In this document: piece after piece, positions 12,005-35,699 of the stretch
Layout of the letters: each line of letters begins with the position of its first letter
Position numbering within the stretch: the first letter of the stretch is position 1
From: Molanna angustata
Lineage: Eukaryota > Arthropoda > Insecta > Trichoptera > Molannidae
Direction: 5' to 3'
Assembly: GCA_963576475.1 (NCBI GenBank)
Contig: OY754970.1
Coordinates: 33,544,619 to 33,608,618 of the forward strand
Length of the DNA: 64,000 bases
Program-made: the position numbers and the translations under genes
The notes under the pieces: generated by a model
What the model saw: the letters and a program-made list of their open reading frames with translations, nothing else
Databases searched by the model: none
Told to the model about the DNA's origin: nothing

Positions 12005-12100
12005 GCCTTCAAGTTATTATAGTTGATTGGTTGAAAGACTGTAACAAATCCGCCATTGTACTTGTTGATAGAAAAATTTTATGAAATAAATAAATTCTGT
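12005..12100 (+). mobile_element. LINE 3' end fragment
   Basis: Contains gattggttgaaagactg, then aaatccgccattgtac and a TAAA-rich end, a degenerate form of the ending at 6019-6110. The hairpin is lost. Confidence 0.4.
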
Positions 12101-12590
12101 GATATTATTGTTTTACTTGAGAAAGAATTTTCCATTTTTCACTTAGTAACGTTGGAACGATGAGCCTTAAATGTGTAAGATAAAACTAAATAACAAACAA
12201 ATAAATATACATCTACCTATAGTCCTATTTAAGTATAACATTATATTGTTAAGTGCAAAGAGTAGTTATCGGAAACGATTATGGAGTTCTGCTCCATGCA
12301 AATATTAAATTGTCCACAATTTGTAACGTCACAATGCCTTATATGAAACGGAGGGATCCCACCAAACAAACAACATACTCACACAATGAGAAGCTAATAA
12401 AAAAGCACTTCATATAAGACAATCATCTAGACTAGACTAGACACACCACACTTCACCATACCATACAAACCTATTGGGAACAATAAATTCCAATGGAAAA
12501 ACGGTGTACCTATCTTTTGAATGTTTTAAAAACGCTTTTAGCGAAGTGGTTTTGTTATATAAAATAGTGAGATATTGACACACGTAAATT

Positions 12591-12594
<4 letters not shown>
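12101..12594. other. Unassigned stretch before the (TA)n mosaic
   Basis: No recognisable element. A taga-rich run (agactagactagaca, about 12428-12442) is the only local feature. Confidence 0.35.

Positions 12595-12646
<52 letters not shown>
12595..12646. repeat. (TA)n tract 1
   Basis: About 26 TA units directly before an RTE 3' end. It is the first of the tracts that separate truncated elements up to 28706. Confidence 0.95.
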
Positions 12647-13657
<1,011 letters not shown>

Positions 13658-13701
13658 TATTTCACCCGTGAAAACATCAAATATAACATATATATATATA
13701 C
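13658..13701 (+). mobile_element. PLE-1 extreme 3' end followed by a short (TA)n
   Basis: The bases after the palindrome (tttcacccgtgaaaacatc, then aaatataaca) equal the extreme end of the 18138 PLE copy read on its own strand, apart from one base. A short TA run (13686-13701) follows, then directly the 5'-truncated LINE. Confidence 0.85.
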
Positions 13702-14134
13702 CACCAATGGTACCAATGGAGAGGTGCTCACAAGTGTGATTGCGAAAATTGCATATAAACTGGGAATTCCTCTAGAAGAAAGAGATATTGACTTCGTGCG
13801 ACGTGTAGCATCTTGGAGTAATCACAAAATACCACCAAAGATAGTTGTCAAATTCCATAATCGCAACAGGGTTGAAGATTTCCTTGCGGCAATACGAAAA
13901 AGACGAGGACTCTCTCTAAAGGAATTGGATTTTGCTGGAAATGACGCCAGAGTTTTCTTGAATTATCACCTTACTGTTTCCAATAAACTCCTATATAAAC
14001 AAACTAGAGAACTTATTAAGACGAAACTGTATCAATTTTCTTGGATAAAACATTGTAAAATCTATGTTCGTAAGGATATCAATTCTCCTCCTATACTGAT
14101 AAAGAGAGCCACAGACCTTTCTAAGATCATATGA
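13702..14134 (+). pseudogene. LINE ORF1, 5'-truncated (FP25-like C-terminal domain)
   Basis: From the TA junction the frame reads NGEVLTSVIAKIAYKLGIPL, then FVRRVASW, KIPPKIVVKFHNRNRVEDFL, KELDF, ARVFLNYHLTVSNKLLYKQ, and YQFSWIKHCKIYVRKDINSP to a stop at 14132-14134. This is the C-terminal domain seen in ORF1 proteins of many insect non-LTR retrotransposons, related to the baculovirus FP25 family, with the pattern LT..N..L...R and W...GKI.VRK. The N-terminal part is missing. The frame stays open upstream through PLE-1 sequence back to 13541, but those residues come from the fused PLE end and not from ORF1. Its role would be RNA binding in the LINE RNP (inference from the family). Confidence 0.8.
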
Positions 14135-14457
14135 CTATGTTTTATATTACCTGATACGATTTTGAATAATGTATGTATACATTGTATGTTTACTTTTTCT
14201 GTTTACCTCATCATATATTTAGTTTTAATATGTTTAAATTTAAGTTTATTATTACGCATTCTAAATACTCAAAGTTCTCACCCACCTACCCCAATCTTCA
14301 CCTCTTACCTTATTTTGCTCTCTTTCTACTTACTCTTATGTAAATTATTCTTTCTCTCCCTCTATTCCTATTCGTGGTCAGATTTTGGACTGTGTGGACC
14401 AGTTGAGTGACCGACGAGGGTATCTTGGGGGCACAGTAATTGCCTATAGCCTTCAGG
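14135..14457 (+). other. Spacer between LINE ORF1 and ORF2
   Basis: 323 bases with no shared frame between ORF1 and ORF2, and several stops. Pyrimidine-rich in its middle. No separate gene seen. Confidence 0.6.
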
Positions 14458-17313
14458 ATGGAATTGTCGATTTATTATCAGAATGTCAGAGGTCTTCGTA
14501 CCAAGACACATTCATTTTATTCAAATGTTTTATCAAATGATTATGACATCATTTGTATCACAGAAACATGGTTGAATAATAATATATTTGATCATGAACT
14601 TTTTGACTATAGATATAATGTGTATAGATGTGACAGAGATTTTGCTGCTACGGGTCAAACCCTGGGCGGTGGCGTTTTGGTAGCGGTTAAAAGTGATTTG
14701 CCTTCCAAAGTTAATTCTAATTGGTCCACAGATGCAGAAGAAATCTGGATATCGGTTATACCTGGGAACTCAAACCCGTGTATTAATATTGGTTGCGTAT
14801 ATTTGCCTCGCGACGAGAGATATAGTTGTCGACTAACTCATTACTTGGAAAATACAAGTAAACTATTATTTAATAATCCCAATGATATTTTTATGATACT
14901 TGGTGACTTTAATTTGCCAAATATAACCTGGTCTAAATCAACAGGCAGCAACTCATGTACCCCTAATAATTTTATCGATCAAAATAGTGTATCACTCGTC
15001 GACTTCATGTCTCTCGCCGATGTTATGCAATTTAATGATATTGCCAATGGAAATGGGAGAATCCTTGACTTGGTTCTGTCAAATAGTACAGATTGTGAAG
15101 TGATTGTGTGTGATGAACCTTTAATAGATGAAGATACACACCATAGATCAATCATGATCAGTCTTTATGCCAAAAATCAGTTGTTTATAAAATCTATTCC
15201 GAGATCTGTGAGGAATTTTCATAGGGCTGACTATGCTATGATTAAGGAGTGCCTGTCAACCCACGATTGGGAGACAGAGTTTAGGTCTCGTAATGTGGAG
15301 CAAGCCATTGAATTTTTCTATAGTATTATGAATGATGCTATATCTAGATACGTTCCCTCCAAAACAACGTCTAAATTAGCTCGTTTTCCTTCATGGTATA
15401 GTGACTCTTTAATTAGGGTGATTAAAGAAAAATTAAGAGTTCATAGGAGGTGGAAATGCTCAGGTTCCTCTCATGATTATGATGAATACTCTTTGCTTAG
15501 ATCTAGACAAAAACACATACAAAAAAAATGTTATAATGACTATATTAAAAAAACTGAAGCTGAAATACGAACAAACCCCAGAGCATTACATCATTTCGTG
15601 AAGTCCGGAAAGCCGCATACCGGTTATCCACAAAACATGTTTTATAAGGATGCTTCAGCTAATGACACTGAAACCATATGTGAGCTCTTCGCTGGTTTTT
15701 TTGACTCTGCATTTCAAAGAGGTGGAGTTGTTGGAGGAGCGCCGATGACTTGTTTGAGGGAACTTAATCTTGGCCATATCTATTTTAATAATGTAGAAGT
15801 GCTTACTGAATTAAGGGCTATTGATTTGAATAAAGGTCCAGGTCCCGATGGTATACCTCCACTGTTCATAGCAAAATGTTCGGAAGAGTTATCTGTTATC
15901 CTAACTCTATTGTATACGAAATCATATACCGAAAGCGTATTTCCCTCCGTTTGGAAGAGGTCTTACATAACACCCGTATACAAATCAGGTGACAAACACA
16001 ACATTGAAAATTATAGACCTATTTCAAAGCTATGTTTGTTTGGGAAAATAATGGAAAAGATTATTGTGAAGCAGATCACACCAGCAGTCAAATCCTTTAT
16101 TGTACCCAATCAGCACGGCTTTTTCCCAGGTAGGTCAGTCGAATCAAACTTGGTCGAGTTCACTGATTACATTTTGAGGACAATGGGGGAGGGTTCGAAG
16201 GTTGATGCTGTGTATACCGACTTCTCAAAGGCTTTTGACAAAATAAGTCATATAATATTAGTACGTAAACTTGGAGAATATGGTGTGCACGGCAATCTGC
16301 TTGGGTGGATAGCTTCTTACATAGAGAAAAGGTCTCAAGCAGTTGCAATTAACAACTGTTCATCTAAATTTCGACATTGTTTCTCTGGTGTACCCCAGGG
16401 ATCTCACCTCGGTCCAATACTGTTTATCCTCTATATCAATGACATTCAAAAGTGTTTCAAACACAGCAAATTCCTTGTTTATGCTGATGATATAAAAATT
16501 TTCAGTAAAATAATTAGCTTAAGAGATAGTGAAAATATGCAGGCAGATTTGAATCGTTTGCACATGTATTGCCAAAATAACCAACTTTATTTGAATATCT
16601 CCAAATGTGTCTGTATATCGTTCACGCGCTCTAATAATCTTATACCCTATAATTATATGATAAATAATGTTCCTTTGAAAAGAAGCGAGGTGGTGAGAGA
16701 CCTGGGAATAACTCTTGATGCAAAAATGCTATTAAGAGCACATATTGATAACATTGCGGAAAAAGCATTCAGGCAACTAGGTTATATATTGAGAATATCG
16801 AAACCATTTGAGTCAACCGATACATTAAAATCATTGTATTTTACATATGTTCGTCCATATCTTGAATATGCCTCAATTGTCTGGAACCCCCAGTATATAA
16901 CTTATGTAGAAAGATTGGAGAAAATACAAAATAAATTTTTGAAACACCTTGATTACAGATGTCGTTTAGCCTTTGATGATAAAGCTCTCTCAGCTCGTCA
17001 TCATAAATTAACAACTTTAGAAAATAGACATGAGTTGCAAATTGCAGACATGATATATTTACATAAAATCATTGATGGTGCCGTTGACTCTGAGTCTCTA
17101 GTTGGGAGTCTCCCCTTTAATTGTCCCTCTCGTTATACCAGATCATCCGTAACTTTTAGACTTCCCCTTTGTAGGACCAATTATACCCAAAACTCCTTCT
17201 TTCAAAGAGCATGCAATATTTATAATAACTTTTTTAAGACAGTCGACATATTTAGACACTCTAAAACTAAATATAAAAGTGCCATATCAGACGCCCTTCT
17301 AAGCTCGCGATAA
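14458..17313 (+). CDS. LINE ORF2: endonuclease-reverse transcriptase, intact, 951 aa (jockey/CR1-like)
   Basis: The protein nicks target DNA and reverse-transcribes the LINE RNA at the nick. The N-terminal ~235 residues are an APE-type endonuclease: YYQNVRGLRTK, ICITETWL, LGGGVLVAV, ILGDFNLPNITW, then a DTHH site where the family has SDH. The RT lies at about 440-700: KGPGPDGIPP, NYRPISKL, YTDFSKAFD, GVPQGSHLGPILFILYINDI and the catalytic YADD at residues 675-678 (16480-16491). The C-terminal part has the jockey-like SLYFTYVRPYLEYASIVW and RYTRSS blocks. I start at ATG 14458; the frame is open a few codons further up, but without an ATG. No stop or frameshift in 951 codons, unlike every other LINE here, so the copy is young. 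The clade call rests on block spacing, not on a tree. Confidence 0.9.
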   Translation: MELSIYYQNVRGLRTKTHSFYSNVLSNDYDIICITETWLNNNIFDHELFDYRYNVYRCDRDFAATGQTLGGGVLVAVKSDLPSKVNSNWSTDAEEIWISVIPGNSNPCINIGCVYLPRDERYSCRLTHYLENTSKLLFNNPNDIFMILGDFNLPNITWSKSTGSNSCTPNNFIDQNSVSLVDFMSLADVMQFNDIANGNGRILDLVLSNSTDCEVIVCDEPLIDEDTHHRSIMISLYAKNQLFIKSIPRSVRNFHRADYAMIKECLSTHDWETEFRSRNVEQAIEFFYSIMNDAISRYVPSKTTSKLARFPSWYSDSLIRVIKEKLRVHRRWKCSGSSHDYDEYSLLRSRQKHIQKKCYNDYIKKTEAEIRTNPRALHHFVKSGKPHTGYPQNMFYKDASANDTETICELFAGFFDSAFQRGGVVGGAPMTCLRELNLGHIYFNNVEVLTELRAIDLNKGPGPDGIPPLFIAKCSEELSVILTLLYTKSYTESVFPSVWKRSYITPVYKSGDKHNIENYRPISKLCLFGKIMEKIIVKQITPAVKSFIVPNQHGFFPGRSVESNLVEFTDYILRTMGEGSKVDAVYTDFSKAFDKISHIILVRKLGEYGVHGNLLGWIASYIEKRSQAVAINNCSSKFRHCFSGVPQGSHLGPILFILYINDIQKCFKHSKFLVYADDIKIFSKIISLRDSENMQADLNRLHMYCQNNQLYLNISKCVCISFTRSNNLIPYNYMINNVPLKRSEVVRDLGITLDAKMLLRAHIDNIAEKAFRQLGYILRISKPFESTDTLKSLYFTYVRPYLEYASIVWNPQYITYVERLEKIQNKFLKHLDYRCRLAFDDKALSARHHKLTTLENRHELQIADMIYLHKIIDGAVDSESLVGSLPFNCPSRYTRSSVTFRLPLCRTNYTQNSFFQRACNIYNNFFKTVDIFRHSKTKYKSAISDALLSSR

Positions 17314-20139
<2,826 letters not shown>

Positions 20140-20399
20140 ATGAATGTATGCAAGCGATGTGCTCCTAAACCGTATGTCCGATTACAATGAAACTTTGGCG
20201 AATTGTCGAGCGTGTGCCCGAGGTGGTTTCTGGATTTAAACTTTTTTCTTATTCTTCTTCTTCTTCGTGTATTTGGTCATTTTACCAATGAAAGCGGAAT
20301 ATCCTGGGAAAAGAAGGTCCGACTGTCCCTCCATCTCTTCGCAGGTCTTCCAGGACGGTTTCTGGATTTAAAATTTTTTCTTCTTCTTCTTCATCGTGT

Positions 20400-28989
<8,590 letters not shown>

Positions 28990-29084
28990 GAACCAGGTAG
29001 AACATGTTAAGTTCAATGAATTATTGTTCAAATAGTAGGTATCTATATACCTATGGATACCGACATATTTTATGAAATAAATAT

Positions 29085-29325
29085 AGTCAACACTACATCC
29101 TTCGGTGATCGTGCTTTTGCTGTGGCAGGACCAGCCTCGTGGAATAAACTACCACCTGAACTGAGGCGAATCGACAACTTAGCACTATTCAGGAAACACC
29201 TGAAAACTCACTTCTTCCGCGAGTCTTACAAAAACCTGTAATAGTTATATTCAAAGCGCCCTTGAGGTGAGGTTATCACAAAAACGGCGCTATAAAAATT
29301 ATCCCAATTTATTATTATATAAAAT
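29085..29325 (+). pseudogene. L2-like LINE C-terminus and 3' UTR
   Basis: Reads TTSFGDRAFAVAGPASWNKL, then PPELRRI and FRKHLKTHFF to a stop at 29239-29241. GDRAF-VA-P--WN-LP and F---LKTHFF are typical of the C-terminus of L2/CR1-group LINEs. The 3' UTR has gcgcccttgag and ggcgctataaaaat, a known ending type of such elements. Only the last ~50 codons are kept. Confidence 0.75.
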
Positions 29326-29433
29326 AATAGATTGAAAAATAATGTAGAATTAGGTATAACATGTTTAGTTCAATGAATTATTGTTCGAAAAGTATATTGA
29401 TACCGACGTATACAAACCTATAAAATAATAGAT

Positions 29434-29600
29434 GGGTCGATGGCAGAACGGTTAGCGCGCTGGGTTAGTAGTCCAGTGGTCGCGAGTTCGAATCCTGCCT
29501 CGACCGATTTCGTTCACCTATAGCACAAGCATTTATGCTTATTTTAGGGAACGTAGGAAGATGTATATGTACTTGTTTAACAAGGACATATTCATTTTTT
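29434..29600 (+). mobile_element. tRNA-Thr(AGU)-derived SINE, family B, copy 1
   Basis: tRNA-like head 29434-29506 with cgcgagttcgaatcctgcc (B box) and an anticodon-loop-like ttagtag. The body has tagcacaagcatttatg, ttagggaacgtaggaaga and an A-rich tail. The same head and body are at 36780-36950. Confidence 0.85.
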
Positions 29601-29705
29601 TTTGTAAAAAAAAAAAATATTTAAATTTAAAATTTGAAATAGGTAAATCATGTTTAGTTCAATGAAGTATTGGCCTAATAGTATCTATAAATAAAATAAA
29701 ATTTA

Positions 29706-30424
29706 AATTCAAAATTGAATAGTTCATTTCCATAAGAAATACACGATATTTTTCCAGTAAATATTGATGGTACACCTTGTATTGTAAAATAATATAAAAC
29801 GCAAATTATTTCACGGTGTAATAAACAAACACCCATGCATAATTTATGGGCAAATGAATAGGAAGAATATTCAATTGAACAGATTAAAACATAGCCATCT
29901 CGCGGGCTAAAATCAACTTCTGTCTATCAATTACGCGAGATACCTACCAATAATATAATAACAAGTGTTCGTTTAAATAACTCGATATTATTAGAGGAAA
30001 CATGACATTCATTTTGTTTTCTTGATTGAAATAGCGGTAACGTCGATTTGATAGAATCGTGACGCTATGCTTGTGGTCCGAATAAAAACATTTGAATGAA
30101 CTTCATATCTTTGGAAGTAATTGATAAAAGTGAACAGTCCGCCGAGAGTTGTGAAATTTATACAAAGATGTCCTCAAAACAGGACGATCAAACTATTTGA
30201 CCAACGGAAATGATACATAAATCGAATCAACGCAAACTCACTTCACAATGTATAGATAATTATTTATTTTTAACACTTTAATTAGATAAAATTCCGTTGA
30301 TTTGTAAACACTAACTTTAAAAGTTCTCAGATCCTATTAAGTCATGAAATAGTCAATCATAAAAGCTAGATAAATATTAATTAAAACGGAAGATGAAAAA
30401 AACTGAATGGAATATACTATAACT
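29706..30424. other. Unassigned stretch
   Basis: No element ends or coding motifs recognised. Confidence 0.4.
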
Positions 30425-30857
30425 ATGTAAAATATTAATAACTAAATGGAAGATTCTATAAACGTTATTCGTATAAATTTTGCATCTAACATGTACTATG
30501 TCAAATATTAAAAACTAAATGGAAGATACTATAAACGTTATTCGTATAATTTTTGTAGTGCTTCTGGGGCATCTAACATGTACTATGTCAAATATTAAAA
30601 ACTAAATGGAAAATTCTATAAACGTTATTCGTATAATTTTTGTATTGCTTCTTGGGCATCTAACATGTACTATGTCAAATATTAAAAACTAAATGGAAGA
30701 TTCTATAAACGTTATTCGTATAATTTTTGTATTGCTTCTGGGGCATCTAACATGCACTATGTCAAATATTAAAAACTAAATGGAAGATACTAGAAATGTT
30801 ATTCGTATAATTTTTGTATTGATTCTCAGGCATCGTACAGGTACTATCTCAAATATT
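30425..30857 (+). repeat. ~87-bp minisatellite, about five units
   Basis: Units share aaatattaaaaactaaatgg, aagattctataaacgttatt, cgtataatttttgtattgc and ggcatctaacatgtactatg. The first unit has a 16-18-base internal deletion. The array abuts the SINE at 30858. Confidence 0.9.
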
Positions 30858-31029
30858 AATTTAACCCGCACCCAATAACAAGTTGCCACATTCTGGAGAC
30901 TTATGATATTTATCGTCTCACAGATCCAGACTGAAAACATAATTAAAAACTGTGTCTCCACCGGGAAACGAACCCGGGACCTTTGACTCAGCAGTCAGAT
31001 ATCCAACCAACTGAGCCACGAAGGCCGAC
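30858..31029 (-). mobile_element. SINE family A, minus strand
   Basis: The head at 30955-31027 (reverse: cttcgtggctcagttggttg ... gggttcgtttcccgg) and the body with cagtctggatctgtgag match the 2285 copy. Confidence 0.85.
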
Positions 31030-31059
31030 AACATTAACAAATATAAATTAATTAAAGAG

Positions 31060-31520
31060 TAAGATTCAAAAATACAAAAACAATTTGTAACTGCAATAAA
31101 AAATAATGGTTGTTTCCAACGATCAATTTTGTAACTGCAAAAAAGCCATTTTGTTTCCAAATTCATAAATTCCAAAAATATCATTTTGTTTCCAAACATC
31201 GATAGAATTTAGGAATTACAATAAATATATTTTCGTTCCAGACATCAACAGTATTTAGTAATTGAAAAAATATCCATAAAATTAATATAATTTTGAAACT
31301 CCAAATGAGCCATATTATTTTTCTAAACAGAATTTTCGTAAATGCAAAAAAGGTCATTTTGTTACCAACCACTAGCAGAATTTCCCAGATTAAAAAAATA
31401 TCATTTAGTTTACAAACACTTACTGAATTTTGTAACTGCAAAAAAGTCATTTTGTTTGCAATCATTATCAAAATTTCGCGACTGCAAAAGCCATTTTGTT
31501 TCCAACCATTCTAGAATTCT
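31060..31520 (+). repeat. Degenerate ~47-bp tandem array
   Basis: About nine units built on gaattttgtaactgcaaaaa, then a catttt-gtttccaa string. Units differ at many sites, so the array is old. Confidence 0.75.
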
Positions 31521-32410
31521 AAGGTAGGTACCATAGAAACAAGAGTAACAGAGGTAAACGTAATTAAGAAAAACCGTCACAATATTGTTCCTGGGAAACG
31601 TGGGCACTATGTAATGGCTCTAGATCCGAGTTTAGTTGGGCTATTAAGAAAATAAGCGATAGAGCCGAACCCTGCAGCCACACAGGTTAACTGCTGGTTG
31701 AGTTTAATTACATTGTTCCTTAAACTAATTCCCTAGTTTCTGTTATCTTTATGAACCCCAAGAATAGTTTCCCTGTAATAAATCTGACAAAACTAACATC
31801 CATAATATGCTATGGCCTCGTTTTGTCTTCGGGCTCATTTTCTTGCACACAATAACTGGAAAAAATGGTAAAATATCTTGTCTAATAAAATCAAAATAAA
31901 ATACATATATATAATCGAAATTATAAAAAGATATAATATAGATGAAATAAATCTGTTGCGGCTTGGTAATCCTTCAATTAATACCTTCCCGACATTTCCT
32001 TTATTTTTGTCCTAGCAACATCCATGAATCCGAAACCTACCTAATTACCCCGTTGCAACAATAAGAAGACGAACAAATCGACACCAAAATTCAACTCAGC
32101 CAGTAAGCAGCGACTAGCCGTGTGACGGTAACGTTTATGACAGCCTCGAGTAGCGAAAATCGAATAAGCGCCGTACGGCCGTAACGTGTGTTTTTTGAAC
32201 ATTAATATAACAAAGTTATATACTTGTGGGATCAACGGAGAGTGCAGTAAAACGGGGTAAGTCCTTTGTATCTTTCCTTGATTTACCAATTGCCATAGTT
32301 GTGAATTTGCTTCCCCATGAAATCAGAGTGTCAGAGCTGCATTTAATCGCTTTGAAACCGGAGATCGTTGAATCCTCCATTTTGCCGCCGAAGATCGTGC
32401 CAGGAAATCA
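31521..32410. other. Unassigned; possible promoter or first exon near 32.1-32.26 kb
   Basis: A GC-richer patch with several CpG (32100-32195) is followed by a perfect splice-donor-like GTAAGT (about 32258) after cagtaaaacggg. There is no supported reading frame, so this is only a hint. Confidence 0.2.
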
Positions 32411-32419
32411 TCAATTAAA

Positions 32420-32540
32420 ATCATCAATTATTTTCTGTGGGGGCTTGAAGCCTACACAAAATCGGTCGAGGCGAGATGCGAACTAGTCCCCAAGATTCCT
32501 TCCATCCCTCGCTCTAGCCGTTCTGCCACTAATACATTTT
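32420..32540 (-). mobile_element. tRNA-Thr-like SINE head, minus strand, diverged
   Basis: Reverse complement reads agtggcagaacggctagag, then ggggactagttcgcatctcg and cctcgaccgattttg. This parallels the family B head (gatggcagaacggttagcg ... cctcgaccg). The sequence after the head differs from family B. Confidence 0.45.
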
Positions 32541-35381
32541 AATCGAATAACTAAATTTGAATTATTATAAGGTAATTTTGGATAACAATTCACTTAGCCA
32601 ATATAAGTCCCGAAGACGGAAAACAAAAATCAATTAAAACTTTGATATTTTATTAAGGACATAAATTGGTAAAATAAATTTTCGATCAATGGAACGTTTC
32701 ATTAATTTTGTCAAATCGATAAAAAGTTCGCGGGAAAGAAAGAGACAAACAAGTATCTGAAATATTACGAAATATTAAATGTACTACAAATCATATCATG
32801 AACACGATAATAATAATCAAAAACGATTCATCCAAGGTTTTTAATCAAAATTATAAAACTTTGAATAGCTAAATGAAAAACAAAAACAAATTGAAATCCA
32901 AAGAAGGAAGCAAATCGTTTCTAATTGAAAAACAAGTTTTCTTGAGGAAATTCTTAGTATTAAAATAAAAAATACAAGTTTGATATATTTTTTATTAAAA
33001 TATATTTTTTTGTTTCCATTACAAAATGGCCCGCAGCGGCAAATGTGCTTACAGTGTACCTAGTCACATATTCTGATAGTTAATGTCCCGGGAATGGGGA
33101 TATAAAGTTATTATTATATAAAAAAAGATTGAGTTACTGAATAACGGTTCGAAAACCTATCATACAACCTGAAGAGTCCATATTAATAATACATAAATGG
33201 GTTTTACCATTGCAAAACTATTCTGTCTCTTTAAAATTTACCTCAACGTCATTTAAAAATATTTTTTTAACGTCTAGCGGCAAAGTATTTTCCACAAAGA
33301 AAATTGTCAAGGGAATTTAATTTTCCATACTTGTTATGAAGGTATTTAAATTATGTTGAATATATGGAGGTACACAATATGTCAGACGTTTGACTATTGA
33401 ACTGAGAGTCAAGGGTTCAGCACAATTATTGATGTCAGTTATTTCATCGAAAGTCGTTGGACTTTTCGTTGTGGCGCCTCATATTTTTTTGTAAGACAGC
33501 CAGTCCCTATACAATACAGGACTATTTTTGCTAAAGACGTTGATCAATGCAGTCAAAAGCGCTTCAACTGTGTGCAGCTCATTTTTTGCACAATTGAATA
33601 ATATTCCTCTTATAGTGCAAAAAATAAAGATAATATTTTAGGAATGTTTAAATAGTAATCTACAGAAGTCATTGTATAATAAACAAAAAATAAACAACAA
33701 TGGATATAATATTTTGGCAAATGAATAAAAACGGGAAAATTGTGATCAATACTACCAACAACATAAGGCAGTGCACACATCATGTATATCAATATTAAGC
33801 AAAATGAAATTATACTTATGACCAATACAGAGGCGACAATCATTTTTCTTCAAAGGTTGACAATCCATGAATGCATTTTGATGAAAACCATTTATATTAT
33901 ATACTTTAATTAAACTTAAAAAAAACATCACTTTTTACGATAATACATTAATAATACATTATGTCCACTCTACGGCCGAATATGTTAATATTCTCTAGTT
34001 AGCATTGAAAACGACAAACTCCGATGTTTAAAAAACATTGGGAAAAAAGAAAAAAAATAATGTTATAAGATAAAAAATACACTCTTGGCTCCCGTTCGGC
34101 CAGCCACTTTACAGCCTCTGGAGTCGCCCTATGGATGTCCACCCAGTCTCCTTCAAGCACAAGTTTCTAACTTTATTGGGACAGTGCCTATTGAAAAAAA
34201 ACTGTATTAATTAAAATTTTTGTAAGTACCTACTATGTGTTTATATTATGTATACTCAATAAAAAAAAAAAAAACATTCGATGACGCAGCCAAAGGTGCA
34301 GGAAAAGCCGTAGCCAAAAGTAAATAAGTAAGTATAAAAAATAATAATGTTAAGTCATCAACGTGTATGGATAATTTTATTTTTTAACATATCTTAGCGA
34401 AAGGGGTTTTAAAAATTGAGCATAATTTTTTTTTTTAATTTTCATATTCAATAGTACTTTTCGCCCTCTACTGATACTTTAAGCTAGGGGTTTGTAGGAT
34501 GTTTTTTTGGAAATATGAATTATTTTACATATTTGAAATTTGTTGATTTATCCGAACTAAATAATAAACTTTTAACTGCGGGAAGATAATTTTATTATTA
34601 ACAAGATATTATTTACATCCGATCAAATTAACTATTACGTCGCGGCATACAGGTCTCCGAAATTGACCAACATTAACTCCCTTTCAAATCAACGAATAGC
34701 GCGCGACACACTATGACAACACGTACTAATGCATTTAAAATTACATATTACTACTGCATTGTACGTATTGCGACGACCATAAATAATTATTTACGTGGTA
34801 TTGAACTTGAGGCAGAAAAATAAATAAAAGTACTATTTTGAAAATTTGACCTCTGGTAGAGGGCCAAAATTAGTAAAGAATGTTTTTTTTTTTGATTAAC
34901 TATATCCAAATAAGCAACTTTTAAGAAATCTTTCATAAGTGGATTCGAAAAACAATTGTACGCCCAGCCATGATCGAATACAGCCAATAACCAAAAGAAG
35001 CCCATCCCTCAAAATTCGGAAATAATAATCAAATTTTGTTTAAGATATTATTTGATACGATCAAATAAATAAATTATATAAAGAGCTCGCCAAGCGAAAG
35101 AATGCGGGTGACATCATCTGTGTTCAAACGATTTATAGTACAGGGATATGTACAGAAATCTGAGTCTCTGACTTGAATCAACCGATAAAATCAGTTGACA
35201 TTTGACGTTGTTAACTGATTGTATTGCGTTTCATTATTGCCCTGACCTCTGAACATTTCCAACCATGTTGTATAAGACTGTCACAAGGATTCTCTTACAT
35301 GTCGAGCTCTACTAACTTATTTGCTTATTTCGTTGATTGTTTTTTATCTAACAATAAATTATTTTTCAATGTTAGCTAAAT
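32541..35381. other. Unassigned stretch
   Basis: Mostly AT-rich, without element ends. A 28-codon minus-strand frame at 34084-34165 (VDIHRATPEAVKWLAERE) has a protein-like composition but no family I recognise. Nothing else stands out. Confidence 0.35.
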
Positions 35382-35654
35382 AAATATATACGTAATATCA
35401 TTTAATGATTCGGCGGATATTTTGTGGTAGTTAATATTAACCATATTGAATTATAAATAAGCTATAAACGACTTGTTTTTTGAGTCACTTCGCGACATGT
35501 TTCGGAAGCGCTGTCCTTCCATCGACCGGCGTGTCGAGATTCGACAAGCCGCCGCACGCCGGTCGATGGAAGGACAGCGCTTCCGAAACATGTCGCGAAG
35601 TGACTAAAAAAACAAGTGGTTTATAGCTAATTTATAATTCAAAATATATACGTA
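35382..35654. mobile_element. Palindromic retroposon P3 with 13-bp target duplication
   Basis: A perfect 51-bp inverted repeat (35483-35533 with 35555-35605) around a 21-base loop. It extends with a few mismatches to about 35444 and 35643. A perfect 13-bp direct repeat AAATATATACGTA flanks it (35382-35394, 35642-35654), giving a 247-bp unit of hairpin plus a ~50-bp tail on one side. The right arm has TCGAT, GGAAG-GACAGCG-CTTCC, GAAAC, AT, GTC (35563-35594), the same module as P1 and P4. No coding capacity. Confidence 0.85.
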
Positions 35655-35699
35655 TTCAAAAAAATATTTAAATGACATAAAAAAATATTTAGGTAGGTA

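Larger units (their letters stand above)
28990..29705 (+). repeat. ~110-bp minisatellite with two nested insertions
   Basis: Three units start aggta-a(ac/tc)atg at about 28996, 29352 and 29642 and share gttcaatga-ttattg and gataccgac strings. The first unit is interrupted by an L2-like LINE end and the second by a tRNA-Thr SINE. Confidence 0.7.

Noticed and set aside
16160..16348. Minus-strand frame inside LINE ORF2
   Set aside because: Lies within the RT domain on the other strand and has no motif.
30425..31520. CRISPR-like spaced repeats
   Set aside because: Both arrays are contiguous minisatellites with degenerate units and no unique spacers; the sequence context is eukaryotic.
34278..34330. 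Short peptide frame FDDAAKGAGKAVAKSK, like the end of an antimicrobial peptide
   Set aside because: Only 16 codons before a stop, preceded by a poly(A) run and in-frame stops, with no signal peptide or splice acceptor.
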